From positions 682,001-746,000 of the forward strand of contig NZ_UWPB01000002.1 in NCBI RefSeq assembly GCF_900604945.1: a stretch of 64,000 nucleotides of DNA. The letters are read 5' to 3'. This DNA is from Ruminococcus sp. Marseille-P6503 (GTDB taxonomy: Bacteria; Bacillota; Clostridia; Oscillospirales; Ruminococcaceae). Of the stretch, positions 28,987 through 37,627 are shown one piece after another (the stretch's first letter is position 1; the number at the start of each line of letters is the position of its first letter). Both the position numbers and the translations under genes were made by a program. Below the pieces are notes generated by a model. That model ran no database searches. It saw only the letters and a list, made by a program, of their open reading frames with translations, and was not told the DNA's origin.

Positions 28987-29766
28987 ATGAGAATAATAAT
29001 ATCTCCGGCAAAAAAGATGAGGATAGATACGGACAGTCTGCCGTGGGAAGATATGCCGCAGTTTCTTCCTCAGACCGAGCGGCTTCTGAAAGCGCTGCAG
29101 AAGCTTTCCGATAGAGAGCTGCAACGGCTTTGGAAGTGCGGCGACTCTATCGCTGAGCTTAATACGGAGCGTCTGCGTACAATGGACCTCTACCGGAATT
29201 TAACGCCGGCGGTGCTTTCATACGAAGGTATCCAATATCAGTATATGGCTCCCGGGGTCTTTGAATATAGTCATTTCGATTATATACAGGAAAGACTGCG
29301 TATTCTGTCCGGGTTTTACGGGTTACTGAAACCGTTTGACGGAGTAACGCCGTACCGCCTTGAAATGCAGGCAAAGCTGTCTGTCGGCGGGTATACGAAT
29401 CTTTATGATTTCTGGGGAGATAAGCTTGCGGGGCAGCTTGCTTCTGAAACGCAGCTTATTATTGACCTCGCTTCAAAGGAATACAGCAGGGCTGTGACTA
29501 CGAAGCTGCCTGAAAGCGTGAGAGTTATTACCTGCGTTTTCGGCGAATTGAAAAACGGCAGGGTCGTTGAAAAAGGGACGCTTTGTAAAATGGCGAGGGG
29601 ACAGATGGTCAGATGGCTGGCGGAAAATAATGTGGCCGATTCGGAGAATATCAAATATTTTGACGCTATGGGATACGGTTATAATAAGAAGTATTCCGCG
29701 CAAGATAAATATGTGTTTTTAAAAGGAGAGGATAAAAATGCTGGAAGCAGGAACAAAGGCGCCTGA
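28987..29766 (+). CDS. yaaA: YaaA family peroxide stress protein
   Basis: A 259-residue YaaA/DUF328 protein. In E. coli YaaA lowers intracellular free iron during peroxide stress and binds DNA. Family blocks are the N-terminus MRIIISPAKKM, the central YLLSYEGIQYQYMAP-like stretch (LSYEGIQYQYMA), the FYGLLKPFDGVTPYRLEMQ motif and the C-terminal KYFDAMGYGYNKKYS. AGGAG lies before ATG 28987. It begins 20 bp after the cellulase gene and overlaps the following peroxiredoxin gene by 29 bp, so the pair forms a peroxide-defence unit. Confidence 0.9.
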   Translation: MRIIISPAKKMRIDTDSLPWEDMPQFLPQTERLLKALQKLSDRELQRLWKCGDSIAELNTERLRTMDLYRNLTPAVLSYEGIQYQYMAPGVFEYSHFDYIQERLRILSGFYGLLKPFDGVTPYRLEMQAKLSVGGYTNLYDFWGDKLAGQLASETQLIIDLASKEYSRAVTTKLPESVRVITCVFGELKNGRVVEKGTLCKMARGQMVRWLAENNVADSENIKYFDAMGYGYNKKYSAQDKYVFLKGEDKNAGSRNKGA

Positions 29767-30202
29767 TTTTACATTAAAGGACAAGGATGGAAATGAAGTA
29801 TCGTTATCAGATTTCGCGGGAAAAAAGGTAGTACTTTATTTTTATCCCAAGGATAATACTCCGGGCTGTACCCGTCAGGCGAACGCCTTTGCGGCAAGCT
29901 ATGAAAAATTTAATCAGATGAATACGGCGGTTATCGGAGTAAGTAAGGACAGCGCCGAATCTCATCGGAAATTTGCAGACAAGCACAAGCTTCCGTTTAT
30001 TCTTCTTTCCGACCCCGAGCTCAAGGCGATTCAGGCATACGACGTATGGAAGGAGAAGAAGCTGTACGGCAAAGTAAGCATGGGTGTTGTGCGCAGCACT
30101 TATATAATAGATGAAAACGGAGTAATTGAAAAGGCTATGCCGAAGGTGAAGCCGGATACCAACGCGGAGGAGATACTTGAGTATCTCAAGGGGGCTGAGT
30201 AG
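29738..30202 (+). CDS. bcp: Bcp-type peroxiredoxin (thiol peroxidase)
   Basis: A 154-residue AhpC/TSA-family peroxiredoxin of the BCP/PrxQ group that reduces hydroperoxides with thioredoxin-type donors. The peroxidatic cysteine is in YPKDNTPGCTRQA (Cys45 or so). The resolving cysteine normally five residues later is absent (TRQAN), so it may work as a 1-Cys enzyme or use a partner. ATG 29738 lies inside the end of yaaA, preceded by AGGAGAGG, giving a 29-bp overlap and likely coupling. No terminator is obvious immediately after it. Confidence 0.9.
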   Translation: MLEAGTKAPDFTLKDKDGNEVSLSDFAGKKVVLYFYPKDNTPGCTRQANAFAASYEKFNQMNTAVIGVSKDSAESHRKFADKHKLPFILLSDPELKAIQAYDVWKEKKLYGKVSMGVVRSTYIIDENGVIEKAMPKVKPDTNAEEILEYLKGAE

Positions 30203-30397
30203 CGGTATCAGCCTATCGTAGTTCATTCACCTTGCTTTATTCGGTTTTCATACAGGCTTATCTATTTCTATCGCTATATAATGTCAAAAACAAGGAAAAT
30301 ACATAAGGCTTGAACACAAAACAGCCGAAACGCTTTGAAAATACAGGAATTTCAGAAAGTTAGATTGATAAATAAGAATTTGACGAGGTAGAATTTT

Positions 30398-30910
30398 ATG
30401 CTTATACGAAAAGAAGAAGCAAAAGATTATGAAATTGTCTGTTCTGTAGTAAAAAGCGCATTTGATAGTGCGGAACATACTGACGGGAATGAACATAATC
30501 TGGTAAAGGCATTAAGAGAAGGAAAGGCGTATATTCCCGAATTATCATTGGTCGCTGAAATAAATGGGAAAATTGCGGGACATATCATGTTCACACAAGC
30601 AGAGGTCATTAACAATGCGGTTTTAGCGTTAGCGCCACTGTCTGTTCTGCCGGAATATCAAAGAAAAGGAATAGGAGCGGCTCTGATAAAAGAAGGACAC
30701 AAAATTGCAAAGCGATTAGGTTATGGATATTCGGTTGTGTTGGGGAGCGAAAAATATTATTCCAAATTCGGCTATCTGCCGGCAGCTATATATGGTATAA
30801 AGCCTCCGTTTGACGTTCCAGGCAAGAACTTTATGGCGTATAAAATAAATGAGACCGCACCGGATATTCATGGAATTATCAGATATGCAAAAGAGTTTGG
30901 AATTGATTGA
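30398..30910 (+). CDS. GNAT family N-acetyltransferase
   Basis: A 170-residue GNAT acetyltransferase. The acetyl-CoA-binding motif A is visible as LAPLSVLPEYQRKGIGAALIKEGHKIAKRLGY, and motif B-like VVLGSEKYYSKFGYLPA follows. It resembles the YhbS-type subgroup. GACGAGGTAG precedes ATG 30398. Base usage differs from neighbours: many TTA/TTG leucine and AAA/GAA codons, suggesting different ancestry. The substrate cannot be deduced. A strong terminator follows. Confidence 0.85.
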   Translation: MLIRKEEAKDYEIVCSVVKSAFDSAEHTDGNEHNLVKALREGKAYIPELSLVAEINGKIAGHIMFTQAEVINNAVLALAPLSVLPEYQRKGIGAALIKEGHKIAKRLGYGYSVVLGSEKYYSKFGYLPAAIYGIKPPFDVPGKNFMAYKINETAPDIHGIIRYAKEFGID

Positions 30911-30930
30911 TACAGCTTTCGGTTTCGCTG

Positions 30931-30974
30931 AAAGCCCCGCCAGGTTCTGTAATGAACTGACGGGGCTTTTTTAT
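30931..30974 (+). terminator. bidirectional terminator between GNAT and mtnA
   Basis: AAGCCCCGCCAGGTTC (30931 on) pairs with GAACTGACGGGGCTT, followed by TTTTTATT. It sits between convergent genes and overlaps the mtnA stop codon. Confidence 0.85.
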
Positions 30975-32050
30975 TCGGCGGATATGATTTGTTCCAGAGC
31001 TTCTCCGCGCCTTATTATGCCTTTTTCGGTTATGATCGCAGTAATAAGACTGTGATCCGTTACGTCAAAAGCCGGATTGTAGCATTCTATGCCTTGAGGG
31101 GCTATCTGCCCGTCGAAATACAGGTCGGTTATTTCCTCCGGTTTTCTTTCTTCAATAATTATATCCTTGCCGGTTTTGCAGTCGATGTCGATAGTTGACG
31201 TGGGGCAGAATATGTAAAACGGAATTTTATAATAATCCGCCAGAACCGCAACAGAGGAGGTGCCTATTTTATTTGCGCAGTCTCCGTTAAGCGCGGCGCG
31301 GTCGCAGCCCGCGAAGCAGGCCTGTATCTTTCCCTGACTCATAACAAGCCCTGCCATATTGTCACAGATAAGCGTACATTCTATACCAGCATTCATAAGC
31401 TCATATGCCGTAAGCCTTGCACCCTGCATAAGCGGACGGGTCTCGTCAATATACGCGTGAAAATTATAGCCGTTTTCCGCGCCGTAAATAAGCGGTCCCA
31501 GCCCTGTTCCGTAGCGGGAAGTCGCCAGCGCTCCGGCATTGCAATGGGTAAGGATACCGTCGCCGTCGTTTATAAGGCTCAGTCCGTAGCGGGACATTCT
31601 TTGGCATACCTCAATGTCCTCCTGATGGATTTTTAACGCTTCGGACTTCATCGCCTTCAGGATATCTTCGCGTCTGCGGCTTCCGCAGCTTAAAGCGGCG
31701 TTTTTTACCCTGTTCAGCGCCCAGGAAAGATTGACCGCGGTAGGGCGTGAGGAGTTAAGAAAATCCGCGGTCTGGTCAAGCTCTGCAAAAAAATCCTCAT
31801 CGTCCTTGATCTGACAGGTCAGCACGAACAGAGCATAGCCTGCGAATATTCCGATAGCCGGAGCGCCTCTTACCTTCAGACGGTATATCGCCTCAAAAAT
31901 TTCTTGTGCGTTATTCAGCGAAATAAATCTTTTCTCTCCCGGCAGCAGAGTCTGATCTATTATAACCACCGATTTTTCATCTGCCGAAAGCCTTACGCTG
32001 TCGTTTTCGTTATAAATCATAATTTCAGCAATGCTCGGTATAGCGAGCAT
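30971..32050 (-). CDS. mtnA: S-methyl-5-thioribose-1-phosphate isomerase
   Basis: A 359-residue MtnA-type aldose-ketose isomerase (eIF-2B alpha-like family), converting methylthioribose 1-phosphate to methylthioribulose 1-phosphate in methionine salvage. Motifs are the N-terminal VRGAPAIGIFAGYAL, the central LTHCNAGALATSRYGTGLGPLIYG (catalytic Cys), DETRPLMQGARLTAYEL, and CDNMAG. AAAGGAAAT precedes the ATG at 32050. It follows the purine nucleoside phosphorylase gene by 58 bp on the same strand, so the two are an operon. Related ribose-1,5-bisphosphate isomerases are a possible alternative role; the sequence length and motifs favour MtnA. Confidence 0.88.
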   Translation of the reverse strand: MLAIPSIAEIMIYNENDSVRLSADEKSVVIIDQTLLPGEKRFISLNNAQEIFEAIYRLKVRGAPAIGIFAGYALFVLTCQIKDDEDFFAELDQTADFLNSSRPTAVNLSWALNRVKNAALSCGSRRREDILKAMKSEALKIHQEDIEVCQRMSRYGLSLINDGDGILTHCNAGALATSRYGTGLGPLIYGAENGYNFHAYIDETRPLMQGARLTAYELMNAGIECTLICDNMAGLVMSQGKIQACFAGCDRAALNGDCANKIGTSSVAVLADYYKIPFYIFCPTSTIDIDCKTGKDIIIEERKPEEITDLYFDGQIAPQGIECYNPAFDVTDHSLITAIITEKGIIRRGEALEQIISAE

Positions 32051-32108
32051 ATTTCCTTTCTTTTGGTTTGAGCAGTACCGATTACAGGCTTTGTTTGGCT
32101 GCCGTCTG

Positions 32109-32954
32109 TCATTTGTCTGAATTAATATAGACGGATATGTTTTTTATGCTTTCCGAGATAAGTCTTTTAAAGCTGGGAGCCGCCTTGTCCGCACATTCCT
32201 GAACCTCCGCATGAGTCAGAGGATTATCGGTCATACCGCAGGCCAGATTTGAAATACAGGAGATACCGCAGACAAGCATTCCCGCATGGTTAGCGGCGAT
32301 AGCCTCTACCGCGGTGGACATTCCCACGGCGTCCACTCCGAAGGTCCTCAGCATTTTTATTTCCGCCGGAGATTCAAAGGAGGGGCCGGTAAGCTGAAGA
32401 TATACACCCTCCTGAAGTCCGATTCCCAAAGCGGAAGCAGTGTTCTTGATAATACGTCTCAGCTCCGGAGAGTATATTTTGCTCATATCAGGAAAACGGG
32501 TGCCGAGCCGGTCAATATTTTCTCCGATAAGCGGATTGGGTACAAAGCAGGAGATGTGATCCTTGATAAGCATAAAATCTCCGGCTGAAAAGTCCGCGTT
32601 GATCCCTCCCGAGGCGTTGGTAAGAAAAAGCGCCTTTGCGCCCATCATTGACATAAGCCTTGCCGGCAGAACTACGTCAGACATGGGGTATCCCTCGTAA
32701 TAGTGAACTCTGCCCTGCATAACGACGCAGGGAACGCCGTTTATATATCCGAAAACAAAGCGGCCTCTGTGTCCCTCCACGGTGGAACGGGGAAAGCCTT
32801 CGATTTCAGAGTAGTCGAGAGCGGAATGTATATCCACGGCGGTTTCAGCGAAATCGCCCAGCCCCGAGCCTAGTACCAGCGCGATTTCCGGGTTGAAGTT
32901 TATTTTTGATTTTACACCTTCATAGCATTTTATCAGCTTTTCATAGGTCGTCAT
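32109..32954 (-). CDS. purine nucleoside phosphorylase (trimeric, type I)
   Basis: A 281-residue low-molecular-mass purine nucleoside phosphorylase. Recognised blocks are LVLGSGLGDF (phosphate loop), STVEGHRGRFVFG, VVMQGRVHYYEGYPM, LFLTNASGGIN, YLQLTGPSFESPAEIKMLR and VGMSTAVEAIAA. The base-recognition Asn (ISCISNLACG) is the type that selects 6-oxopurines, and the His in TH-AEV matches the residue contacting the 5'-hydroxyl in human PNP. AAGGAGAAAGC precedes the ATG at 32954; the longer frame has no such site. Paired with mtnA, it may phosphorolyse inosine-like nucleosides including methylthioinosine formed by the deaminase at 24073 (inference). Confidence 0.9.
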   Translation of the reverse strand: MTTYEKLIKCYEGVKSKINFNPEIALVLGSGLGDFAETAVDIHSALDYSEIEGFPRSTVEGHRGRFVFGYINGVPCVVMQGRVHYYEGYPMSDVVLPARLMSMMGAKALFLTNASGGINADFSAGDFMLIKDHISCFVPNPLIGENIDRLGTRFPDMSKIYSPELRRIIKNTASALGIGLQEGVYLQLTGPSFESPAEIKMLRTFGVDAVGMSTAVEAIAANHAGMLVCGISCISNLACGMTDNPLTHAEVQECADKAAPSFKRLISESIKNISVYINSDK

Positions 32955-32995
32955 AAGCTTTCTCCTTTTGCGGCAGATTATATTTTCATACATTT

Positions 32996-33024
32996 AGTTT
33001 AACCTATATCTGTCCGTTAGTCAA
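32996..33024 (-). promoter_or_regulatory. promoter of the PNP-mtnA operon
   Basis: TTGACT (33024-33019) and TAAACT (33001-32996) with a 17-bp spacer, about 40 bp before the PNP start. Confidence 0.6.
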
Positions 33025-33063
33025 GAAATACAGACAAAAAACATTTATACCTGTCCGCAGCTC

Positions 33064-33101
33064 GTCAAAAAACGCCTCCTATGACAGATCTCATAGGAGG
33101 C
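33064..33101 (-). terminator. terminator after valS
   Basis: GCCTCCTATGA (33074-33084) pairs with TCATAGGAGGC (33091-33101); on the minus strand the stem is followed by GTTTTTTG. Confidence 0.9.
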
Positions 33102-33123
33102 TGTATTTTTATATTTCGCGCGT

Positions 33124-35751
33124 TTATCTGCCGCTCAATGCCGATATTGATTTTTCGATCTTAGCCATTTTTTCCTGAGCCCTTGCAAGCTTAGCCCTTT
33201 CGGCTTCTATAAGCTTTTCGGGAGCCTTTGCAAGGAAGCCTTGATTGTTAAGCTTTCCGTTAAGGAAGTCAAGGTCCTTCTGCACAGCCTTTTTCTCCTT
33301 TGTAAGACGAGCCGTTTCCTTTTCAACGTCTACAATATCAGAAAGCGGAATGAAAATTCTTGCGGCGTCGGTTACAACCGTTACGCTGTCGGGAATTTCC
33401 CACTTGTCTGCAATTTCAACCTCGGACGCGGAGGCAAGACGCTCAAAGAACAGCTTGCCTGCCTCGAAAATCTCAGCGTGAGCAGTTTCGATGTAAACCT
33501 TAGCCTTAACAGACGGAGGAACGTTCATATCGCTTCGCGTCGCGCGAATCCCCTTGATGGCTGCGATTATTTTTTCAAATTCCGCTTCGTCCTCAGTAAA
33601 AGAGAGCGCTTCGTCATAGACAGGGAAGTCGCTTACTATGATGGCAGAGCCGTCGTTTACAAGAGCCTGCCAGATTTCCTCGGTTATATAGGGCATAAAC
33701 GGATGAAGCAGCTTGAGCATACCTTTCATTACCCAGACCAGAACCGTCTGAGCGGTCAGCGCGGTATCGCCGCCTGCTGAAATTCTCGGCTTTGTCAGCT
33801 CGATATACCAGTCGCAGTATACGTCCCAGATAAAATCGTAAAGCTTCTGAACCGCAACGCCAAGCTCAAACGCTTCGAGATTCTGGCTGATCTCCCTTGC
33901 AAGCGTGTTGAATTTTGAAACGATCCATTTGTCCTCAACGGAAAGCTTTTCAGGCAGATTTTCCGCCTTGAAGCCGTCGGGCAGGTTCATCATAATAAAT
34001 CTCGCGGCGTTCCATATTTTGTTGGCGAAGTTTCTGCTTGCCTTGACCTTTTCTTCGATAAAGCGCATATCGTTTCCGGGAGCGTTTCCGGTGGCAAGCA
34101 TAAACCTCAGCGCGTCGGCGCCGTATTTATCTATAATTTCAAGCGGGTCTATACCGTTGCCGAGCGATTTTGACATTTTTCTGCCCTGCGAATCCCTTAC
34201 CAGACCGTGTATAAGCACCGTATCGAAAGGCGCTTTTCCGGTACATTCGATGCCTGAGAACATCATTCTCATAACCCAGAACGGGATAATATCGTATCCT
34301 GTAACAAGAGTGTTGGTAGGGTAGAAGTACTTGTAGTCCTCGGCTTCTTCATCAGGCCAGCCGAGAGTAGAGAACGGCCACAGGGCGGAGGAAAACCATG
34401 TATCCAGCGTGTCGGGATCCTGCCGCATAGGCTTTCCGCACTTGGGACAAGCTGCGCCGTCTTCCTTGGTAACGACCATTTCTCCGCAGTCGTCGCAGTA
34501 GAACGCGGGAATCTGATGTCCCCACCAGATCTGACGGGAAATACACCAGTCGCGGATATTTTCAAGCCAGTGGAAGTATATCTTCTCAAAGCGTTCGGGA
34601 ACAAACTTTGTTTCTCCGTTCTTTACGGCGTCGATGGCAGGCTGAGCCAGAGGCTTCATTTTAACGAACCACTGAGTTGAAACCTTAGGCTCTACGGTAG
34701 TGCCGCAGCGGTAGCAGGTCCCTACATTGTGATCGTGATCCTCAGTTTTTACAAGGTAGCCGCCCTTATCAAGGTCCTCAACAATTTTCTTTCTCGCCTC
34801 ATAGCGGTCCATTCCGGCGTAATCGGGATAGTCGTCGACTATTCTGGCGTCGTCGGTCATAACGTTTATAACGGGCAGATTATGCCGCTTTCCTACCTCG
34901 AAGTCGTTAGGGTCGTGAGCCGGAGTTATCTTAACTACGCCCGTACCAAATTCAATGTCTACATAATCGTCTGCAACAACGGGTATTTCTCTACCTACAA
35001 GGGGAAGTATCAGAGTTTTTCCTACTATGTCCTTATATCTGTCGTCGTTGGGGTTTACCGCTACGGCAGTATCGCCGAGCAGGGTTTCCGGACGGGTAGT
35101 TGCAAGCTCAACATAGCCTGAGCCGTCTTTAACGGGGTAACGCAGATGCCAGAAATGTCCCGGCTGATCCTCATAGGTAACCTCGGCGTCGGACAGGGTA
35201 GTGCAGCATTTGGGACACCAGTTTACCATTCGTTCTCCGCGGTAGATAAGACCTTTTTCGTAGTACTTTACAAATACTTCCTTTACCGCCTTTGAACAGC
35301 CCTCGTCCATAGTAAAGCGTTCTCTGTCCCAGTCGCAGGAGGAACCCAGCTTTTTCAGCTGCTCAACGATCCTTCCTCCGTACTGCTCCTTCCATTCCCA
35401 GGCGCGCTTCATAAAGCCGTCTCTGCCCAGATCTTCCTTCGTAAGACCCTCCTTGCGCATTGCCTCTACAATTTTGGCTTCGGTAGCAATCGCGGCGTGG
35501 TCGGTTCCCGGAAGCCACAGCGCGGAATATCCGCTCATTCTTTTCCAGCGGATAAGAATGTCCTGCAAGGTTTCGTCCAGCGCATGACCCATATGAAGCT
35601 GTCCCGTAACGTTTGGAGGAGGAATCACGATAGTGTAAGGTTTTTTCTGTGAATCTCTCTCAGCGTGGAAGTAATTATTGTCCTGCCAGAAGCTGTAAAT
35701 CCGGTCCTCAACCTGCGAGGGCTCGTAAAGCTTTGAAAGCTCTTTTTTCAT
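33124..35751 (-). CDS. valS: valyl-tRNA synthetase
   Basis: An 875-residue class I aminoacyl-tRNA synthetase charging tRNA-Val. The HIGH motif is PPNVTGQLHMGHALDE (HMGH), the CP1 editing domain contains TTRPETLLGDTAVAVNP, and the KMSKS motif is GRKMSKSLGNGIDP. A zinc-ribbon-like CRYCG/CPKC pattern and a C-terminal coiled-coil arm (about residues 800-875, ETARLTKEKKAVQKDLDFLNGKL...) are typical. ATG 35751 follows AAAGGATTTG; an in-frame ATG at 35769 lacks a suitable site. No T-box leader was recognised upstream. It has its own promoter and terminator. Confidence 0.97.
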   Translation of the reverse strand: MKKELSKLYEPSQVEDRIYSFWQDNNYFHAERDSQKKPYTIVIPPPNVTGQLHMGHALDETLQDILIRWKRMSGYSALWLPGTDHAAIATEAKIVEAMRKEGLTKEDLGRDGFMKRAWEWKEQYGGRIVEQLKKLGSSCDWDRERFTMDEGCSKAVKEVFVKYYEKGLIYRGERMVNWCPKCCTTLSDAEVTYEDQPGHFWHLRYPVKDGSGYVELATTRPETLLGDTAVAVNPNDDRYKDIVGKTLILPLVGREIPVVADDYVDIEFGTGVVKITPAHDPNDFEVGKRHNLPVINVMTDDARIVDDYPDYAGMDRYEARKKIVEDLDKGGYLVKTEDHDHNVGTCYRCGTTVEPKVSTQWFVKMKPLAQPAIDAVKNGETKFVPERFEKIYFHWLENIRDWCISRQIWWGHQIPAFYCDDCGEMVVTKEDGAACPKCGKPMRQDPDTLDTWFSSALWPFSTLGWPDEEAEDYKYFYPTNTLVTGYDIIPFWVMRMMFSGIECTGKAPFDTVLIHGLVRDSQGRKMSKSLGNGIDPLEIIDKYGADALRFMLATGNAPGNDMRFIEEKVKASRNFANKIWNAARFIMMNLPDGFKAENLPEKLSVEDKWIVSKFNTLAREISQNLEAFELGVAVQKLYDFIWDVYCDWYIELTKPRISAGGDTALTAQTVLVWVMKGMLKLLHPFMPYITEEIWQALVNDGSAIIVSDFPVYDEALSFTEDEAEFEKIIAAIKGIRATRSDMNVPPSVKAKVYIETAHAEIFEAGKLFFERLASASEVEIADKWEIPDSVTVVTDAARIFIPLSDIVDVEKETARLTKEKKAVQKDLDFLNGKLNNQGFLAKAPEKLIEAERAKLARAQEKMAKIEKSISALSGR

Positions 35752-36012
35752 ATTATCAAATCCTTTCATTTTCAGTCTTAGACGTAAAATCCGCTGTTAA
35801 GCCTCAGACTCGCACGTCAAGCAGAATTTCAAAAGGATACATTAAATTAAAGCCTATGTTTTTCATAAACATTTCCTTTCCTTTGAAATCATTATTACTT
35901 TTATTATCGCACATTTTCCTTCTAAAGTCAATATATAAGAAGCGGTTTGCATACAAATCAGTTCCCGGCGTGAATTAATGAAAGCGGCAGCTTGTATTAT
36001 ATTAAAAGGTTC
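35752..36012. other. valS leader and intergenic region
   Basis: Contains the valS promoter at 35903-35931 and about 150 bases of leader. I looked for the T-box antiterminator core on the minus strand and did not find it. No other gene. Confidence 0.45.
35903..35931 (-). promoter_or_regulatory. promoter of valS
   Basis: TTGACT (35931-35926) and GATAAT (35908-35903) with 17 bp between, ending in TGC. Confidence 0.65.
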
Positions 36013-36045
36013 AAAAACAAAAAGCGGACGGGAAAACCGTCCGCT
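36013..36045 (-). terminator. terminator of the BI-1 family gene
   Basis: AGCGGACGG (36023-36031) pairs with CCGTCCGCT (36037-36045); on the minus strand TTTTTGTTTTTG follows. Confidence 0.9.
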
Positions 36046-36061
36046 TGATAAATTATAAAGT

Positions 36062-36883
36062 TTATTTCTTTGAATTCTGTATTCTGGCAAGCAGCTCAAG
36101 GATTTTGAGATACAGGTATATAACGCTGACCATAAGTCCGTAGGAACAGTACCATTCGTATTTTTTGGACAATCCGTTCTCAACCGTCTGAGCGATCGTT
36201 TCAAAATCTGTCAGAAGCAGAGCGGAAGCCAGCAGAACTCCGAGAACCGCGAAGACTATTCCGAGCGGTCCGTTCTGGAGCCTCAGTATGGAAACAACGA
36301 TTGCGCTGTTGGGAGCGAGCCAGAGCATAAGGGAGAAGATAATTCCTCCGATAAGCGAAACCAGCAGGCAGGTATAAACAACGGTTCTGAAGCCGTTGCC
36401 GATTTTTACCCAGCCGGAGGTATATAATAACGCCATTGCTCCGATAATAAGCACTGTAAGAAGCAGCGCCTCAACGATTATACCGCTGTACGCCGCGGCG
36501 TAAGTGTATGAAACAAAGGTTACCGCATATCCCATTCCGGCGCAGTAGATTGTGCCGGTTACCGGTATTGTACCGACGGCAAACGAGGCTACAAGTCCGC
36601 TTATAAGGGTTACGATCAGCGCGCCGAACAGTATAGCCGATTCGTTTGCGTAAACGTAATATCCCTCTGCGACCTCTACGCCGGTGTAGCCTTGCGAACC
36701 AAAGTAATTGTGAATATAGAAAAAAGCGCCCATTCCGATAAGAATAACCGCAAGGAAGTATAAGGTCTTAGCCAGAATTCCTTTATAGCTTGCGGTTTCA
36801 GCCCCTGAAAACGCGTCGTCAAAGCGTTCTATTTTGGAGATAGCGGGATTGGTAAACATTTTTCTGCGTGAATTTACTGCCAT
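36062..36883 (-). CDS. Bax inhibitor-1/YccA family membrane protein
   Basis: A 273-residue protein with seven hydrophobic segments, matching the Bax inhibitor-1/YccA-like family (the bacterial YccA-related branch). The N-terminal cytosolic stretch MAVNSRRKMFTNPAISKIERFDDAFSG with the MTNPAI-type motif is typical of this bacterial branch. Later segments include GMGYAVTFVSYTYAAAYSGIIVEALLLT and DFETIAQTVENGLSKKYEWYCSYGLMVSVIYLYLKILELLARIQ, the conserved C-terminal core. In other bacteria BI-1 relatives form calcium leak channels or modulate FtsH; the role here is unknown. GGAGG precedes the ATG. It is monocistronic with a consensus promoter. Confidence 0.85.
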   Translation of the reverse strand: MAVNSRRKMFTNPAISKIERFDDAFSGAETASYKGILAKTLYFLAVILIGMGAFFYIHNYFGSQGYTGVEVAEGYYVYANESAILFGALIVTLISGLVASFAVGTIPVTGTIYCAGMGYAVTFVSYTYAAAYSGIIVEALLLTVLIIGAMALLYTSGWVKIGNGFRTVVYTCLLVSLIGGIIFSLMLWLAPNSAIVVSILRLQNGPLGIVFAVLGVLLASALLLTDFETIAQTVENGLSKKYEWYCSYGLMVSVIYLYLKILELLARIQNSKK

Positions 36884-36922
36884 TGCAAATCCTCCTGTAA
36901 AGTATTTATTTTTTGTCCTTTA

Positions 36923-36951
36923 ATTATAGCCTGATATCCGTTTTTTGTCAA
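36923..36951 (-). promoter_or_regulatory. promoter of the BI-1 family gene
   Basis: Full-consensus TTGACA (36951-36946) and TATAAT (36928-36923) with 17 bp between. Confidence 0.88.
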
Positions 36952-36979
36952 GTATAACGGCAAGAAAAATTTAATAAAA

Positions 36980-37507
36980 TTAATATTTGCCGATATGCCT
37001 AAGATATGCGAAGGTTTTCTTTTCTCCTTCATATTTCAGCATGGTAAGCAGCTTTTCAAGAAAGTCGGAGGTTTCCCGGTGAATAAGTCTTTTTCCCTTT
37101 GCCCTGAGAAAATATTCAAGAGGGTGAGCGTCGCTGTAGTTTTCGCCCTGATATATTTTGCTTGCGGCTACCCTGTCGCAGAACATTTCCTTGACGTATT
37201 TGATCGGCATTTTTACCGGCGTGAGCAGCTTGGTGTTTATGTCGTAATCCGTCCAGTATTCAAAATGGTGGCGGTTTCTGCCCTTATGGTGCATCCATGC
37301 TTTGGAATAGCCGTAATCCTCGCGCTCTCCCTCATTGGGCGAACGGGTTCCCTGATAGTATTTAACTCCCGGAATAAATTCGGAGGGCGTGTATTTCGAC
37401 AGGTCGTGTCTTAGTCCCTGAAGAAAAATACCTGCATACCAGCAGTGCTTTATAACCATATGTCTGTGCCTTGTTATTGTTTTAAAATGAGCCAGAGCTT
37501 TATTCAT
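36980..37507 (-). CDS. DUF5662 family protein
   Basis: A 175-residue protein that I match to DUF5662 from the pattern ITRHRHMVIKHCWYAGIFLQGLRHDLSKYTPSEFIPGVKYYQG followed by MHHKGRNRHHFEYW. The conserved histidines and aspartates (RHRHMV, RHDLSKY, HHKGRNRHHFEYW) look like a metal-binding HD-domain-type site (inference). I chose the ATG at 37507, preceded by AAAGGCGGATC; an in-frame ATG nine codons earlier has no such site. Function is unknown. It is probably monocistronic. Confidence 0.8.
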   Translation of the reverse strand: MNKALAHFKTITRHRHMVIKHCWYAGIFLQGLRHDLSKYTPSEFIPGVKYYQGTRSPNEGEREDYGYSKAWMHHKGRNRHHFEYWTDYDINTKLLTPVKMPIKYVKEMFCDRVAASKIYQGENYSDAHPLEYFLRAKGKRLIHRETSDFLEKLLTMLKYEGEKKTFAYLRHIGKY

Positions 37508-37536
37508 CCAGATCCGCCTTTCTGCCGTGTACAAGT

Positions 37537-37565
37537 ATTATATCACAGTACGGTACAGATTACAA
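37537..37565 (-). promoter_or_regulatory. promoter of the DUF5662 gene
   Basis: TTGTAA (37565-37560) and TATAAT (37542-37537) with 17 bp between, ending in TGA. Confidence 0.7.
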
Positions 37566-37627
37566 CAGCTGTTATTTTCCCCTCGGACGCCCCCTAGATT
37601 TTTCCGCTGATTTGCGGCGCCTTGTCG

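Noticed and set aside
35752-35902. T-box riboswitch in the valS leader
   Set aside because: No antiterminator core (AGGGTGG-type on the minus strand) and no leader terminator were found between the promoter and valS.
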